Source: CALAGB01 sp963713965
GTDB taxonomy: Bacteria; Chloroflexota; Chloroflexia; Thermomicrobiales; Thermomicrobiaceae
Assembly (NCBI GenBank): GCA_963713965.1
Contig: OY970217.1
Location: forward strand, 1,240,001-1,304,000
Reading direction: 5' to 3'
Length of the DNA: 64,000 nucleotides
Shown: piece after piece, positions 44,071 to 54,140 of the stretch
How the letters are laid out: every line of letters begins with the position of its first letter
How positions within the stretch are numbered: position 1 is the first letter of the stretch
Translations under genes and position numbers: made by a program
The notes under the pieces: model-generated
Told to the model about the DNA's origin: nothing
What the model saw: only the letters and a program-made list of their open reading frames with translations
Database searches by the model: none

Positions 44071-44887
44071 GTGCCATACGTGATGAACCCAACCGATGAC
44101 GTTCGCATTTACTACGAGGTCTCGGGTGAGGGACCGCCGTTGGTGCTTCATCACGGCGGCACTGGGAATCTGCAACGCTGGTTTGATGCGGGGTACGTCG
44201 ATCTTCTTAAAGGACCACTTTCGCTTGATCCTGTTCGACGCTCGTGGGCATGGAGCCAGCGACAAGCCACACGATGCCTCGGCCTACATCTATGAGCGCT
44301 GGGTCGGTGATGTGGTTGCGCTGTTGGATCACTTGGATGTCGAGCGCGCGCACTTTTTCGGCTACTCACACGGAGCCTTCGTTGGCTATCGCATGCTCAA
44401 GTTCGCTCCGGAGCGCGTCCACTCGTTGGTAGTCGGTGGTGGTTTACCGCACCAGATGTACGACCATTATCACCAGCAATACGAAACGTTTAAAGATGGT
44501 CTTGAGGGCGTGATCCGCAAACGAGAGGAGGCCGGGAGGCCTCTGTCAGACGCGGAGTTGACACAGATGCAGGGGATGGATTTGGAGGTCGTGGCAGCCG
44601 CCGGGCTAGCCCTTCAAGACGAGCCGAGTGTGGCCGATCTCCTGCCGCAATCCGTCATCCCGATCCTCGCGTTTGCCGGCGCCGACGATCAACTGATCGA
44701 CCCGATTCACAACCTTGCACCACTGGCAATGCAGATACCGGATGGAGAGGTGATTCTCCTCAGCGGACTCGACCACGGAACGGCGTTCCGACAATCGGAA
44801 CGTGTCGTGCCACAAGTTCTTGCGTTCCTGGAGCGGGTCGAGCGCGACGGTAAGCGCGCCAGCGACCGAAATGCCGTCACAAGGTGA
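44071..44887 (+). pseudogene. Alpha/beta hydrolase broken by a +1 frameshift
   Basis: The first 45 codons (VRIYYEVSGEGPPLVLHHGG) continue after about 44203 in the next frame (LKDHFRLILFDARGHGASD, FGYSHGAFVGYRM with the nucleophile Ser). A single extra base in GATCTTCTTAAAGG explains the shift. The rest is intact to the C-terminus, including the FAGADDQLID Asp region and LSGLDHGTAF His region. Either a recent lesion or a sequence error is possible. The glycosyltransferase gene starts 10 bases later. Confidence 0.85.
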
Positions 44888-44897
44888 GGAGTTATGT

Positions 44898-46126
44898 ATG
44901 CGGGTTGTGATGCCAACGATCGGCGCGACTGGACACTTTCATCCATTGGTCCCACTCGCCCAAGCGCTCGAGCATGCTGGGCACGAAGTCGCCTTTGCTT
45001 GTCCCTATCGCACCTTCGGTCACGTGATCGAGGCGAATGGCTTTCGCGTTTTCCCGGCCGGGTTCGAGTGGCGAAACGAAGATGGTACCATCTGGCACTT
45101 TGAAGAAATGCGGCGGTTGCGGGAAAGCGCGGGACACGAATTCAGCGGCCCCGAGACCAGCGCCTGGGTCACACGAAACCTATTCGCTGGAAGATTCGCA
45201 TCCTCGATGATCGATGACCTGCTCGCTCTACACGAGACGTGGGCATTCGACCTTATCGTTCATGACACCACGGACTACGCCGGACCGCTGGTGGCAGAAG
45301 CGGTCGGAGTTCCGCACGCTACGGCCGGATTTGCGGACTTCAGGCCGCGCGACTTCTTCCAATCTACCGGTGCGGATCTTGTCAATGGCTATCGATCCAA
45401 GATTGGACTGGAGCCTGACTCGTCAATGGAATGTCTGTGGCGGTATCTCGTGCTTGCGCCAATCGCGCCAAGTCTGGTGAGGGATGCGGACCACGTCGCT
45501 CCCGTGACCCATTTCATACGCCCGGACCTATTCGACCAGTCGGGGGACGAGGAATTGCCCGAGTGGGCGTTGAACCTCGGTGATCGCGCGCTCATCTACG
45601 CGACGCTCGGAACCGTCGCGACGCGCTTTCCCGCCGCGAGCGCGATCTTTCGGACAATCATCGACGCGGTCGAAACCGAGCCGGTGGACCTCATACTGAC
45701 GGTTGGACGCGGACAGTCGGTTGATCAATTCGGTCCGACTCCACCAAACGTTACGTTGCGCAGTACATCCCGCAGACGCTCCTGCTTCCCCGTTGCGATC
45801 TGGTCATCACGCATGGCGGCTTCAACACGACGATCGCCGCGCTGGCGCATGGTCTTCCACTCATCGTCACTCCAATCGCGGCCGACCAGTTCGAGAACGC
45901 GGAGCGAGTTGAGCAGGCCGGCGCGGGAATCGTGTTGGGGCCGGATCAGCGAACAGCCGCTGCAGTTAGGAGCGCCGTACGCGAGGCGTTCGACAATTCG
46001 GCTTACCGCGAGAGTGCCGAGCGCATTCGGCGAGAGATGGATGGTTTGCCAGACCTCGACCACGCCGTCGAACTTCTCGAGCGGCTCGCGTTCGAGAAGC
46101 AGCCCATTTTTTCAGTCACAACGTGA
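44898..46126 (+). pseudogene. GT1-type glycosyltransferase broken by a frameshift
   Basis: The N-terminal half starts MRVVMPTIGATGHFHPLVPL, a UGT/MGT glycosyltransferase start, and runs in frame to VTLRS near 45764. The continuation is in another frame: QYIPQTLLLPRCDLVITHGG, then ALAHGLPLIVTPIAADQFENA, the UDP-sugar binding part. A missing base near 45758-45762 explains this. Both halves are otherwise full. It would transfer a sugar to a small molecule, perhaps the product of the adjacent methyltransferase and hydrolase. Confidence 0.85.
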
Positions 46127-46144
46127 GACGAACCTGACCAGCGA

Positions 46145-46489
46145 TCACCGCTCGCTCAGCAACGATTCAGCTTTCAGTATCGACCGCGTTGGACCCATAT
46201 CAGCCGCCTCACCTGACAGTTGGCGCAGGCCTGTCGGTGTTTCGTCGTCCGCGTTGCCGGACACAATCTCCAGTTCGGCGATGCGCCCTTCCAACGCCGC
46301 ATCCCCGGTCACCTCAGACGGCGTGAAGGCCGCCTCCCCACGTGCAGCGTACTCGTGCCGCCAGCGATCGACCACGCTGTTGGCCGGGCCGTACTCCCGG
46401 CAGACTTGGACGGGCCGTTTGGTCCCACTCGCAATCTGGCGCACCACCTCCAGCTTGAACTCCGGGCTGTGCGTGCGTCCGCGTGCCAT
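46145..46489 (-). mobile_element. IS3-family orfA remnant
   Basis: The first 70 codons match an IS3 transposase orfA with its helix-turn-helix: SPEFKLEVVRQIASGTKRPVQVCREYG and VDRWRHEYAARGEAAF. The C-terminus (ELEIVSGNADDETPTG...) is degenerate, and no orfB follows. The insertion is a remnant and has lost its ends by eye. Confidence 0.75.
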
Positions 46490-46642
46490 GGGTTGGTCTC
46501 CTGTTCGGTGCGGTCAGTCTACCGGTCCGCTGAAACCTCCCTTTGCGCGTGGTTCGCTTTTTGGGGGTCAGTCCAGTCATCTCCCGTACCAACTGGAGAA
46601 GGGCGGCGGTCAAGGTAAGTTTCTGCAGTTCCCCGCGGACAC

Positions 46643-46686
46643 CCTTCTCCTGATTTTAGGAGATAGTTCTCCTCCTCCGGGTGAGG
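46643..46686 (-). repeat. Dispersed hairpin repeat, diverged copy 3
   Basis: On the minus strand this reads CCTCACCCGG, then CTCCTaaaatcAGGAG and GAAGGG. It shares the leader and hairpin plan of the elements at 3563-3615 and 3925-3981. It lies after the amidohydrolase stop. Confidence 0.5.
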
Positions 46687-46727
46687 AAGAGTCAGCGGTG
46701 GATCGTGGCGAGCCGGTTGAGCACCGT

Positions 46728-47702
46728 CTACAGTCCAAACAGTCCCGCTGCCGTATCCCCGAGAATACCGGGGAGCGCGTCCGTTGGCAGAGCCTCTTCG
46801 ATCACTTTGGTCGCTCCGGCTACGTCGCCGATGACGTGCGGGTAGTCCGAGCCGAAGACGATGCGGTCCGCGCCAACAGTTTCCGCCGCGCAGTGCAGCG
46901 CCGGGATGTGGAATGAGACAGTGTCGTAGTACATGCACTTTAGATACTCGCTCGGCGCCTGCTCGATCCCTTTGCAATCGGGGTAACTGCGGTAGCCGAT
47001 GTCGAGCCGGCCAGCCAGATACGGTGCGGTCGCGCCCAGGTGCCCGGCGATGACCTTCACGTCCGGATACTTGTCGAAAAAGCCCGAGAAGATCAGACGC
47101 GCGACAGCCAGGGTCGTATCCATCATGAAGCCGACCAACGGAGCCAGCGCGTAATTGTTCATCACCTCGATGCCGGCAGGGACCATCGGGTGGATCAGCA
47201 TGGTCGACTTCCGCGCATTCAACACTTCATAGAAGGGTGCGAAGGACGGATCGTCGATAGGACGTCCGTTGATATTGGCGCCGATGATGGCTCCCACCAT
47301 GTCCAGGTCATCCAGGCAGCGCTCGAACTCCTTGACGGCGGCGTCCGAGTTCGCCGTCAGCGGCACGCTGGCAAGCGCTCGGAAGCGAGTCGGATACTGC
47401 CGCACCATCTCAGCCAGATAGTCGTTGCAGATCTTCGTCAGATCGACACACGCCTGCCCTTCCAGAAAATAAACCTGCGGCGTGGTGACCGAGATGATCT
47501 GCATGTCGATACCGGTCTCGTCCATCTCCTCGACGCGCTGTGCCGGATCGTGCATCTGCGGAGTGATCGTCAGAAACCGAGAGCCCTTCTCACGCACCAC
47601 CATCTGGCCATTGGGGTCACGCACGATCTCATAGCGCCCCGATGCGATCAGGCTGTCAAGGTACTCCTTCGGCTGGGCATGGGTATGGACGTCTATGCGC
47701 AT
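46728..47702 (-). CDS. Amidohydrolase_2 (ACMSD-like) family protein
   Basis: A TIM-barrel metal hydrolase or decarboxylase of the aminocarboxymuconate-semialdehyde decarboxylase type: the HxH motif MRIDVHTHAQP, FRALASVPL, TMLIHPMVPAG, VIAGHLGATAPYLAGRLD and RIVFGSDYPH with the metal-site Asp. About 324 residues, normal. An ATG four codons earlier is possible, but the one chosen has GGAG close upstream. It is intact in a region of broken genes. Confidence 0.85.
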   Translation of the reverse strand: MRIDVHTHAQPKEYLDSLIASGRYEIVRDPNGQMVVREKGSRFLTITPQMHDPAQRVEEMDETGIDMQIISVTTPQVYFLEGQACVDLTKICNDYLAEMVRQYPTRFRALASVPLTANSDAAVKEFERCLDDLDMVGAIIGANINGRPIDDPSFAPFYEVLNARKSTMLIHPMVPAGIEVMNNYALAPLVGFMMDTTLAVARLIFSGFFDKYPDVKVIAGHLGATAPYLAGRLDIGYRSYPDCKGIEQAPSEYLKCMYYDTVSFHIPALHCAAETVGADRIVFGSDYPHVIGDVAGATKVIEEALPTDALPGILGDTAAGLFGL

Positions 47703-47988
47703 CGCTCTCTCCATTCAGATGGGTGCCAGCGACGATCGCCGCGACGCTGCGCCAGGTTCGCGCTGCCGTCAGTCCGTCTCCATCGACGTTTCAACGCGTC
47801 GAGTATCCCCGTTGGCGAGCCCGCTGTCGAGGCGAAATTGTCGGCCGGCCAGAAACCGAAGGAAAGCGGAGTCAAATCGGGTCTAACCCTGTATGATACG
47901 GATTACGCCTTTCACTGCCCCGCGCGGTGAGAGGCGTCGCGACACTTGGTGGAAATACGCGCGTTATGGCAATGAGAACAGTTTATCG

Positions 47989-49225
47989 ATGAAATCTGGA
48001 ACGATGGGGCTGCTGATGCCCGTTTTCGTTCCGACGGCATTTCTTTCGTTTGGCCAGGGACTGCTGATCCCTGTTCTGCCGCTGTATGCCAAGGAGATCG
48101 GGCGGATCTTTTGGGCTTGCCGGGATCATCGTGTCAGCAGCCTGGATCGGCACGATGCTCTTCGACCTCCCATCCGGACTTCTGCTGCCAAAGTTTGGCT
48201 TTCGTCGCTCGATGATCGCCGGTGCCGCTCTCTTTTCGGTCGCGACCATCTTTCTCGGACTCGTCCATTCGACGCCCGAATTGATCACGCTGCAATTCGT
48301 CGGCGGCATCGGAACGGCCTTCTGGGGCCTGTCGCGCCACGCCTACATCGCCACCGCCATCCCAAACGAGACGCGCGGTCGCGCTATTTCCGTCTTTGGC
48401 GGCATCAACAGGTTGGGTACCTTTACCGGCCCGTTCGCCGGTGGGTTCATTGCCCAGTACTACGGTCTCAGCAACGCCATCGTCGTCGCAGGAGTGGCGG
48501 CAGCGTTCGCGGTGGTGATCGCCTTCTTCTTCGTGCACGATCCTGAGAGTGCCTCGATCCGACCGAAAGGACATACCTTCCGCTTCAGCGTGGTGCGTGA
48601 AGCCGTCGAGCACAACCGGCGCGACGTCATCGCCGCTGGAACGGCCAACGTTTTCGGTCAGATGATCCGGGCTGGACGCCAGATCGCCATCCCACTCTTT
48701 GCCGCGTATGCCATCGGGTTGGACAACGCACAGGTCGGCATCATCGTCAGCGCGTCGGCACTGGTCGACATGTCTCTCTTCATCCCGGCCGGGTACGTCA
48801 TGGACCGCTTCGGTCGCAAAGCCGCTTCGGTCCCGTCTTTCTCGATCCTGGCGCTGGGTATGGCCATGGTCCCCTTCACCCACAGCTACGGTCAGCTTAT
48901 GGCGGCCGGAGTGGTCATGGGGCTGGGCAATGGCATGGGAGCGGGCTCGATGATGACCCTCGGAGCCGACCTGGCGCCGCCCCATCTCACCGGTGAATTT
49001 CTTGGCATCTGGCGCTTGATCGGGGACAGCGGCCGCGCCGTCTCGCCGATCATCGTGGGGGCCGTGGCAGATGCCGTCGGCATCGTCGTCACCTCGGGAG
49101 CGATCGCCGGTTTGGGGGTGATCGCCGCCGCCACATTGGCCACGTTCGTACGTGAAACACGCTGGGATGCAGAACGCCGCGCCAAGGTAACGCATCAACC
49201 GGCCAAACGAAGCGGAAGCCCCTGA
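47989..49225 (+). pseudogene. MFS transporter broken by a frameshift
   Basis: The first two TM helices read MGLLMPVFVPTAFLSFGQGL and LIPVLPLYAKEIG in one frame. From about 48100 the rest continues in another frame: GGSFGLAGIIVSAAWIG, PSGLLLPKFGFRRSM, and nine more helices to LGVIAAATLATFVRETRW. One extra G in ATCGGGCGGATC accounts for the break. It would be a drug or sugar exporter. The start is uncertain; several ATG codons precede the hydrophobic segment. Confidence 0.85.
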
Positions 49226-49261
49226 CCTCTTTGTTATCCTCATCTGAGATTGGCGAGTTGA

Positions 49262-50653
49262 GTGGCGGCGTCGCTCGATCCGCTCATCTCTCGAGTGTCA
49301 ATCCCTGGCGAAGAGCGAGAAATGGGACGTAGCGGAAAACGAGATCGGGGTGGGACGGCACGTCGACATGAACGGGTCGACGTTCAGCTTCCTCGGTTCA
49401 ATAGCGACGGCACCATCACCGTCCAGACGGTCGGGCGATCGGTGGCGGTCGCTGCAGGAATTCCAACCGAGACGGTGCGGCTAGCTCTCTCCGGCAGCGG
49501 CAAGCACTGGCGCGGCGACGTGATCGCCGTGCTCGATCGCGCGGCAGAGCGTGAGACGCCACGCTGTCCGGTAGTCGAGACCTGTGGCGGCTGTGAGTGG
49601 CAGCATCTGAACCACGAGGGCCAACTCAAGCACAAGGCCGCCATCGTGCGGCGCCTTATGGCGGCCAAGCGCCTGCCGACGCGCATCGACGAGATCGTGC
49701 CGATGCCTGATCCATGGAGCTACCGCGTCCGGGCACAGATCGCTCTTGGTGCGTCAGCCGGATTTCGCGAGCTGCGCTCAAAACGCATCGTCAGACTGCT
49801 CGGTTGTTCGGTGGCCCACCCGGCGATCGACTGGCTGCTGGAGCAACTCAACCGGCTCCTCAAGTTGAATGAGCTTCCCGACTTCGGCGGCAAGCTGCTC
49901 GTGCACGCGCAGGTTGTCGGGCAGGCGAGCGACCGACGACTTCAGCTGCTGCTGGAGGGCGTCGATGGCCACCGCATCGAGTCGGCGGACCAGCTGCGCG
50001 AGACCGCGGACGTCCTCAGTCAATTGGAGCGGGTCGAGAGCATCTGCGTTCGAGACACGCATGGCGAGATCGAGGCGCTGTACGGAGAATTGTTTACCGA
50101 GATCGAGATCGGCGGCCGGACATACACCGTACCGGCCGGATCCTTCTTCCAATCCAACTTCCAGCTCCTGCCGAAGCTGCTCGATCGTGTGCGTGAGCTA
50201 GCGACGCTCGACGGCTCGCAGCGTGTGGCTGACATCTACGGCGGAATTGGACTCCTCGGACTCTCGATAGCCGATCAAGCAGCCTCGCTGACGATCATCG
50301 AGATCGACGAACTCGCGACCGAAGCCGGAGAGCGAACGGCCCAGAACTGGGGGCTCAACAACGTGTCCTTCATGTCGGCGTCCGCCGAAGAGGCGATTTT
50401 GTCGCTGCCGGAGGTCGATCGCGTCATCGTCGATCCGCCACGTACCGGGCTCGACCGGCAGGTCGTTGACACGCTGATCCAGCGCGCGCCGCCGATCATC
50501 GTTTACGTCTCCTGCAACCCTGCGACGTTCGCACGCGACGCGGCTCACTTCGTCCGGGCTGGATACAGCATCGACCACTTCAGCTTGTGGGATTTCTACC
50601 CGCAAACGGTGCATGTTGAAAGTGTGGCGAAGCTGATGAGGGCGTCCAGATAG
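49262..50653 (+). CDS. 23S rRNA (uracil-5-)-methyltransferase, RlmD/RumA family
   Basis: TrmA-type methyltransferases set m5U in 23S rRNA. Here the TRAM-like N-terminus (PRFNSDGTITVQTVG) is followed by the iron-sulfur Cys set CPVVETCGGCEW plus LLGCSVAH, the SAM region RVADIYGGIGLLGLSIADQA and VIVDPPRTGLD, and the catalytic Cys in IVYVSCNPATFARD. Length is 463. The start is taken at the GTG; an ATG 20 codons later (MGRSGKRD) is also possible. Its last 20 codons recur as an orphan copy at 51630-51695. Confidence 0.9.
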   Translation: MAASLDPLISRVSIPGEEREMGRSGKRDRGGTARRHERVDVQLPRFNSDGTITVQTVGRSVAVAAGIPTETVRLALSGSGKHWRGDVIAVLDRAAERETPRCPVVETCGGCEWQHLNHEGQLKHKAAIVRRLMAAKRLPTRIDEIVPMPDPWSYRVRAQIALGASAGFRELRSKRIVRLLGCSVAHPAIDWLLEQLNRLLKLNELPDFGGKLLVHAQVVGQASDRRLQLLLEGVDGHRIESADQLRETADVLSQLERVESICVRDTHGEIEALYGELFTEIEIGGRTYTVPAGSFFQSNFQLLPKLLDRVRELATLDGSQRVADIYGGIGLLGLSIADQAASLTIIEIDELATEAGERTAQNWGLNNVSFMSASAEEAILSLPEVDRVIVDPPRTGLDRQVVDTLIQRAPPIIVYVSCNPATFARDAAHFVRAGYSIDHFSLWDFYPQTVHVESVAKLMRASR

Positions 50654-50656
50654 CGG

Positions 50657-51367
50657 TTACGATCGGCGTCTCTTCGCCCGCTGTCTGCGGAGAGTAATCA
50701 GGATCGCCCCCACAAACAGCACGCCACCAGTGCAACGAGTCCGAGCACAATTGGCCACTCATTGAGATGCTGCTCAGGCGTCTGCGCTTGCGCGCTTGTT
50801 GCATCGGTTCTCGTCGACTGGACGTCGACCGTGCCTGTGTCTTCAGTGGCGTGGCGGTTATAGTGGAGTGTTGCACGCTAGTGCGCGAGGTCGGTCGTGT
50901 GCAACAGTGTGCCCGATCCGAGCACGGCGAGGTCGTTCGCATACCGTCCGTCCGGAACCTGTGATGTACGTGAGCAGGTACCCGTGTTTACAACTCCAGA
51001 CGGATCACGGAAGCCGTAGACGAGCCATTCTTGGCCAACCTGAAAAGGAATCGTACAGTCACCGGCTCCCGAACCAGCCGTGACCACAATTGTCTCCTGC
51101 TGGACTCCCTTCCATGTCTCGGCGGCTTGGAACGTCACCTTGTAGGTGCCGTCAGTGGCACCTCCGCCCAAATCGCGCAGCGGACCAGCAAGAACGACCT
51201 GGCCGCGGAAGACCACGTTACTCTGCGCGAGGAGAGTCGCACGAGTCCAACCGCCAACCGGGGCGGAGGCGAGCGCAGGAGCACGCCAGGCATGACTGCG
51301 GCAGCGGCAGCGCGACCAGCAGTCCTAAGAGACTGAGCGCCGCGGCGTAAAACGTCGTTCGACCCAT
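50657..51367 (-). pseudogene. Broken TIMP-like secreted protein gene
   Basis: A signal peptide (MGRTTFYAAALSLLGLLVAL) leads to a Cys-rich start (CLACSCA), as in prokaryotic proteins annotated TIMP-like. The body continues in a different frame: SNVVFRGQVVLAG, YKVTFQAAETWKGV, CTIPFQVGQEWLVYGF, GTCSRTSQVPD. A C-terminal TM (EWPIVLGLVALV, then GVLFVGAILITLRRQR in a third frame) ends it. At least three frameshifts divide the coding frame, two near 51265-51290 and one near 50715. This is a true pseudogene. Confidence 0.75.
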
Positions 51368-51629
51368 CGTGTGTACCGCCCGTTCCTTGTCTCGATACCG
51401 CCGCCGACAAGTATCTGCTCCCGAGGCTCGCACAACCGAGATTCGCCCTTTCTGTGAAGACGCCGAGCAGAGCAGGAAGGTTCCGCCCTTTGATGACCGC
51501 GAACACATCATGAATCAACAGGAGGGACTACGAGGGCGGGAGTTGTGGTTGCCGTTGTCGCGATTGCTGAACGTGCCTCACTTATGTTAGCGGGTTACAC
51601 TCGGCCCAGGACAGCCGCACGGATTGTGA

Positions 51630-51695
51630 GACGTTCTGCCCGCAACTGTGCATGTGGAAAGCGTGGCGAAGCTGGTGAGGGCCGGCAGATCGTAA
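51630..51695 (+). pseudogene. Orphan duplicate of the rlmD 3' end
   Basis: 21 codons (ending TVHVESVAKLVRAGRS and TAA) match the last codons of rlmD (TVHVESVAKLMRASR), with most bases identical. No upstream rlmD sequence precedes it. Together with the true rlmD end at 50653, it brackets the TIMP-like pseudogene, which suggests a duplication or insertion at the end of rlmD. Confidence 0.75.
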
Positions 51696-51832
51696 CCGAA
51701 TCAAACATCGAAGGACATGGAATTATCTCAACCTGCTTCAGCAAGTTTCAGCAATTCCCGCGTTGCGGCTTTGGCCCAGCGAGAACGCGGCACGAATGCC
51801 GTGCGATTCTTTACCGGACACTGAACCCGCCG

Positions 51833-52129
51833 CTATCCGCCGACAACGACCTCATACTGATGGACTTCGCCGCTAGCGGGCGAGTCGCCAGCGTCGGCGT
51901 GCGCGCGTCGGAAATCATCCGAGGTCATCCAGACCTTGAAGGAAGCTTCGTCTTCCCAAGTCGTCATGGCGATGTAGACCGGCTCCTCGCCATTCTTGAC
52001 TTCGCGCAGCAACTGAAATTCGAGACATCCTGGCGTCTGCTTCATACGTTCGCCCGAGCCGGAGAAGGCCTGCTCAATGTGCTCTGCGTGCTCGGCCGGA
52101 ACCCGCAGCGTATTGGTGACGACGTACAT
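51833..52129 (-). CDS. Antibiotic biosynthesis monooxygenase domain (HmoA-like) protein
   Basis: This 98-residue ABM-fold protein has VVTNTLRVPAEHAEHIEQAF at the start, the PGCLEFQLLREVKN turn, YIAMTTWEDEASFKVWM and HQYEVVVGG at the end. Such dimers include heme-degrading monooxygenases and quinone monooxygenases. A heme-like role is possible but unproven. The ribosome site AAGGGAAG is 3 bases before the ATG. It stands alone. Confidence 0.85.
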   Translation of the reverse strand: MYVVTNTLRVPAEHAEHIEQAFSGSGERMKQTPGCLEFQLLREVKNGEEPVYIAMTTWEDEASFKVWMTSDDFRRAHADAGDSPASGEVHQYEVVVGG

Positions 52130-52524
52130 TTCTTCCCTTTCTCATTGATGTTGGTGATTGACGTTCCAGCACATGAACGGCACAATTTTCCGCAACAAAT
52201 GGGACTTGGGCCGCATGAGCCGAGCCTATCACAGCTCGTCGGAGCGCCTTGCAGCATAACGATCAAACGTGCAACCATCGGCTCATCCGCAGCGGGTCGT
52301 GACAGTCGTTTCAGGGAAATACGTATCAAACCTCTCGACGGCTCGCCGACTTTCCCGCACAATCGTCCGCGGACAACCGCGAGCCTCGCTAGCCGCCATC
52401 ATCCCACCATCATCGCCACTCGATGACAGCTCGACGCTCCACTCGGAATCGTCAACCGATCGCGCTGGATTCCACATCTATCACCACGATCGGTCCGTCG
52501 TCGCTCGGATACGAGGAGTTACGA

Positions 52525-53733
52525 ATGAATAGCGCCGCCGAACTCAAGCAGGCTGCTCGTGCCGTAGTGGAGGAGACCGCACCCGAGCTCATCGGTCTGA
52601 GCGACTGGATGTATGCCAATCCAGAGTTGGGACTGCAAGAGGTAAAGGCCGCGGAGCGCCTGACCTCACTGCTCGAACATCACGGAGTCAAGGTCGAGCG
52701 CGGTATCGCCGGATTGCCGACCGCCTTCCGCGCGCAGGTGACGCCGTCCACGGAGCGCCCGACGGTTGCCATCATCGCCGAGTACGACGCGTTGCCGGAA
52801 GTCGGCCACGGCTGTGGCCACAACATCATTGCCACCTCTGCCATCGGAGCCGGACTGGCCCTGCGCTCCATCTCGAGCTCGCTCCCAGGCTCGGTCGTGA
52901 TTCTTGGATGTCCCGCCGAGGAATCGGCCGTGCCCAACGCCGGTGGCAAGATCTATCTCATCGAGTCCGGCTTCTTCGACGATGTCGACGCCGCCATCAT
53001 GATTCACCCGATGAATGAAAACCGCATCGGCTCCGGGTCGTCGCTCGTCGCGCGAGGCGTCGAATTCGAATTCTTCGGCAGACCGGCTCACGCCGCGGCA
53101 GCGCCACACGATGGAGTGAATGCGTTGGATGCGGTGATCCAGATGTTCAACGGCGTGAGCGCGCTACGCCAGCAACTGCGCCCGACCGTGCGCGTCCACG
53201 GTGTCATCACCAACGGTGGTGGCGCGCCCAATGTCATCCCGCCATACACCTCGGCCCGTTTCCGGGTGCGCGCCACCACACCAGAGGAGGCCGAGCAGGT
53301 GTTGCAGAAGGTGGTGCGCTGCGCCGAAGCAGGCGCGTTGGCCGCTGGAGCGCGTCTCGAATGGCGTGAGTACATCAAGCCCTATCTCAACATGATCCCA
53401 AACCATACTATAGGTGTAGCGTTCGGCGACAACTTGCGGTCGCTTGGACTCGATGTCCAGGAGTCACCGCCGACCGACGGCGCGGGTTCAACCGACTTCG
53501 GCAACGTGAGTCACCGCGTCCCGGCAGTTGAGGCGTATCTGAAGATCTGCGGGCCGGAAGCGGGCTGGCACTCGTCGGAGGTCGCGCTCGCCACCACCAC
53601 GGATGAAGGGCATGACGCGATCGTGAACGGCGCGACAGGTCTGGCGATGACAGCCATCGACCTTCTTACTTCCGCGTCATTGCTGGATAAAGCACGAACC
53701 GAGTTTGCCACTTCGATCGCCATGATGGCTTGA
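52525..53733 (+). CDS. M20 family amidohydrolase (paralogue)
   Basis: The metal motifs EYDALPEVGHGCGHN, the catalytic Glu in GCPAEESAV and MIHP are present, and the dimerisation domain HAAAAPHDGVNALDAV follows. It is clearly homologous to 41208-42428 over the whole length. The open frame begins earlier, but the ATG at 52525 has GAGGAG 6 bases upstream. It probably hydrolyses an aminoacyl or acyl amide. It is followed by a 407-base gap and then lon. Confidence 0.9.
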   Translation: MNSAAELKQAARAVVEETAPELIGLSDWMYANPELGLQEVKAAERLTSLLEHHGVKVERGIAGLPTAFRAQVTPSTERPTVAIIAEYDALPEVGHGCGHNIIATSAIGAGLALRSISSSLPGSVVILGCPAEESAVPNAGGKIYLIESGFFDDVDAAIMIHPMNENRIGSGSSLVARGVEFEFFGRPAHAAAAPHDGVNALDAVIQMFNGVSALRQQLRPTVRVHGVITNGGGAPNVIPPYTSARFRVRATTPEEAEQVLQKVVRCAEAGALAAGARLEWREYIKPYLNMIPNHTIGVAFGDNLRSLGLDVQESPPTDGAGSTDFGNVSHRVPAVEAYLKICGPEAGWHSSEVALATTTDEGHDAIVNGATGLAMTAIDLLTSASLLDKARTEFATSIAMMA

Positions 53734-54140
53734 ATGGGAGGACCGAGATAGTTCGTATTATGCGTACGGAGTGTTCGTACAACGCGGTGATCGACAGGTC
53801 CCACGCGAAGCCTCTTGGCGCACCGAATCGGAGACGTCGCGAACGTTCGCGGGGCAATTTCCAAAAAATTGGCATTACAATTTCACAAAAAGGGGTTCCC
53901 AGTTGCCCGTGAGTCAAGTACACTAGGTGAGCGCTACACACGTGGGGGACGAGTACGGGGACACTTTACGGCTCGCAATCAATCCTCCTCTCATCGAGTC
54001 TGGACCCACAGGTTCGCTGATGCTTACGTGCTGGTGCGCCGCGTCGGTTTCGTTATGTTGAGTTGTTCGAGTGGACAGCCCGAAATCGACCGTGGTACGG
54101 TGCAACATTGTAAACGCCACGCAGTGAAAAGGATCTCTTC
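53734..54140. other. Intergenic stretch upstream of lon
   Basis: No gene is supported. AT-rich parts (for example AATTTCCAAAAAATTGG near 53858-53874) make this a likely regulatory region for lon. I found no CIRCE element and no clear sigma32-type promoter. Confidence 0.4.

Noticed and set aside
44203..44215. Programmed +1 frameshift in the hydrolase
   Set aside because: CTTAAAGG could be slippery, but two neighbouring genes carry similar lesions without such sites, so decay or error is more likely.
48134..49243. 369-residue minus-strand frame over the MFS gene
   Set aside because: Low-complexity His/Asp/Arg-rich shadow of the frameshifted transporter.
53734..54140. CIRCE or sigma32-type heat-shock site before lon
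   Set aside because: No TTAGCACTC-N9-GAGTGCTAA and no good CTTGAA/CCCCAT pair was found.
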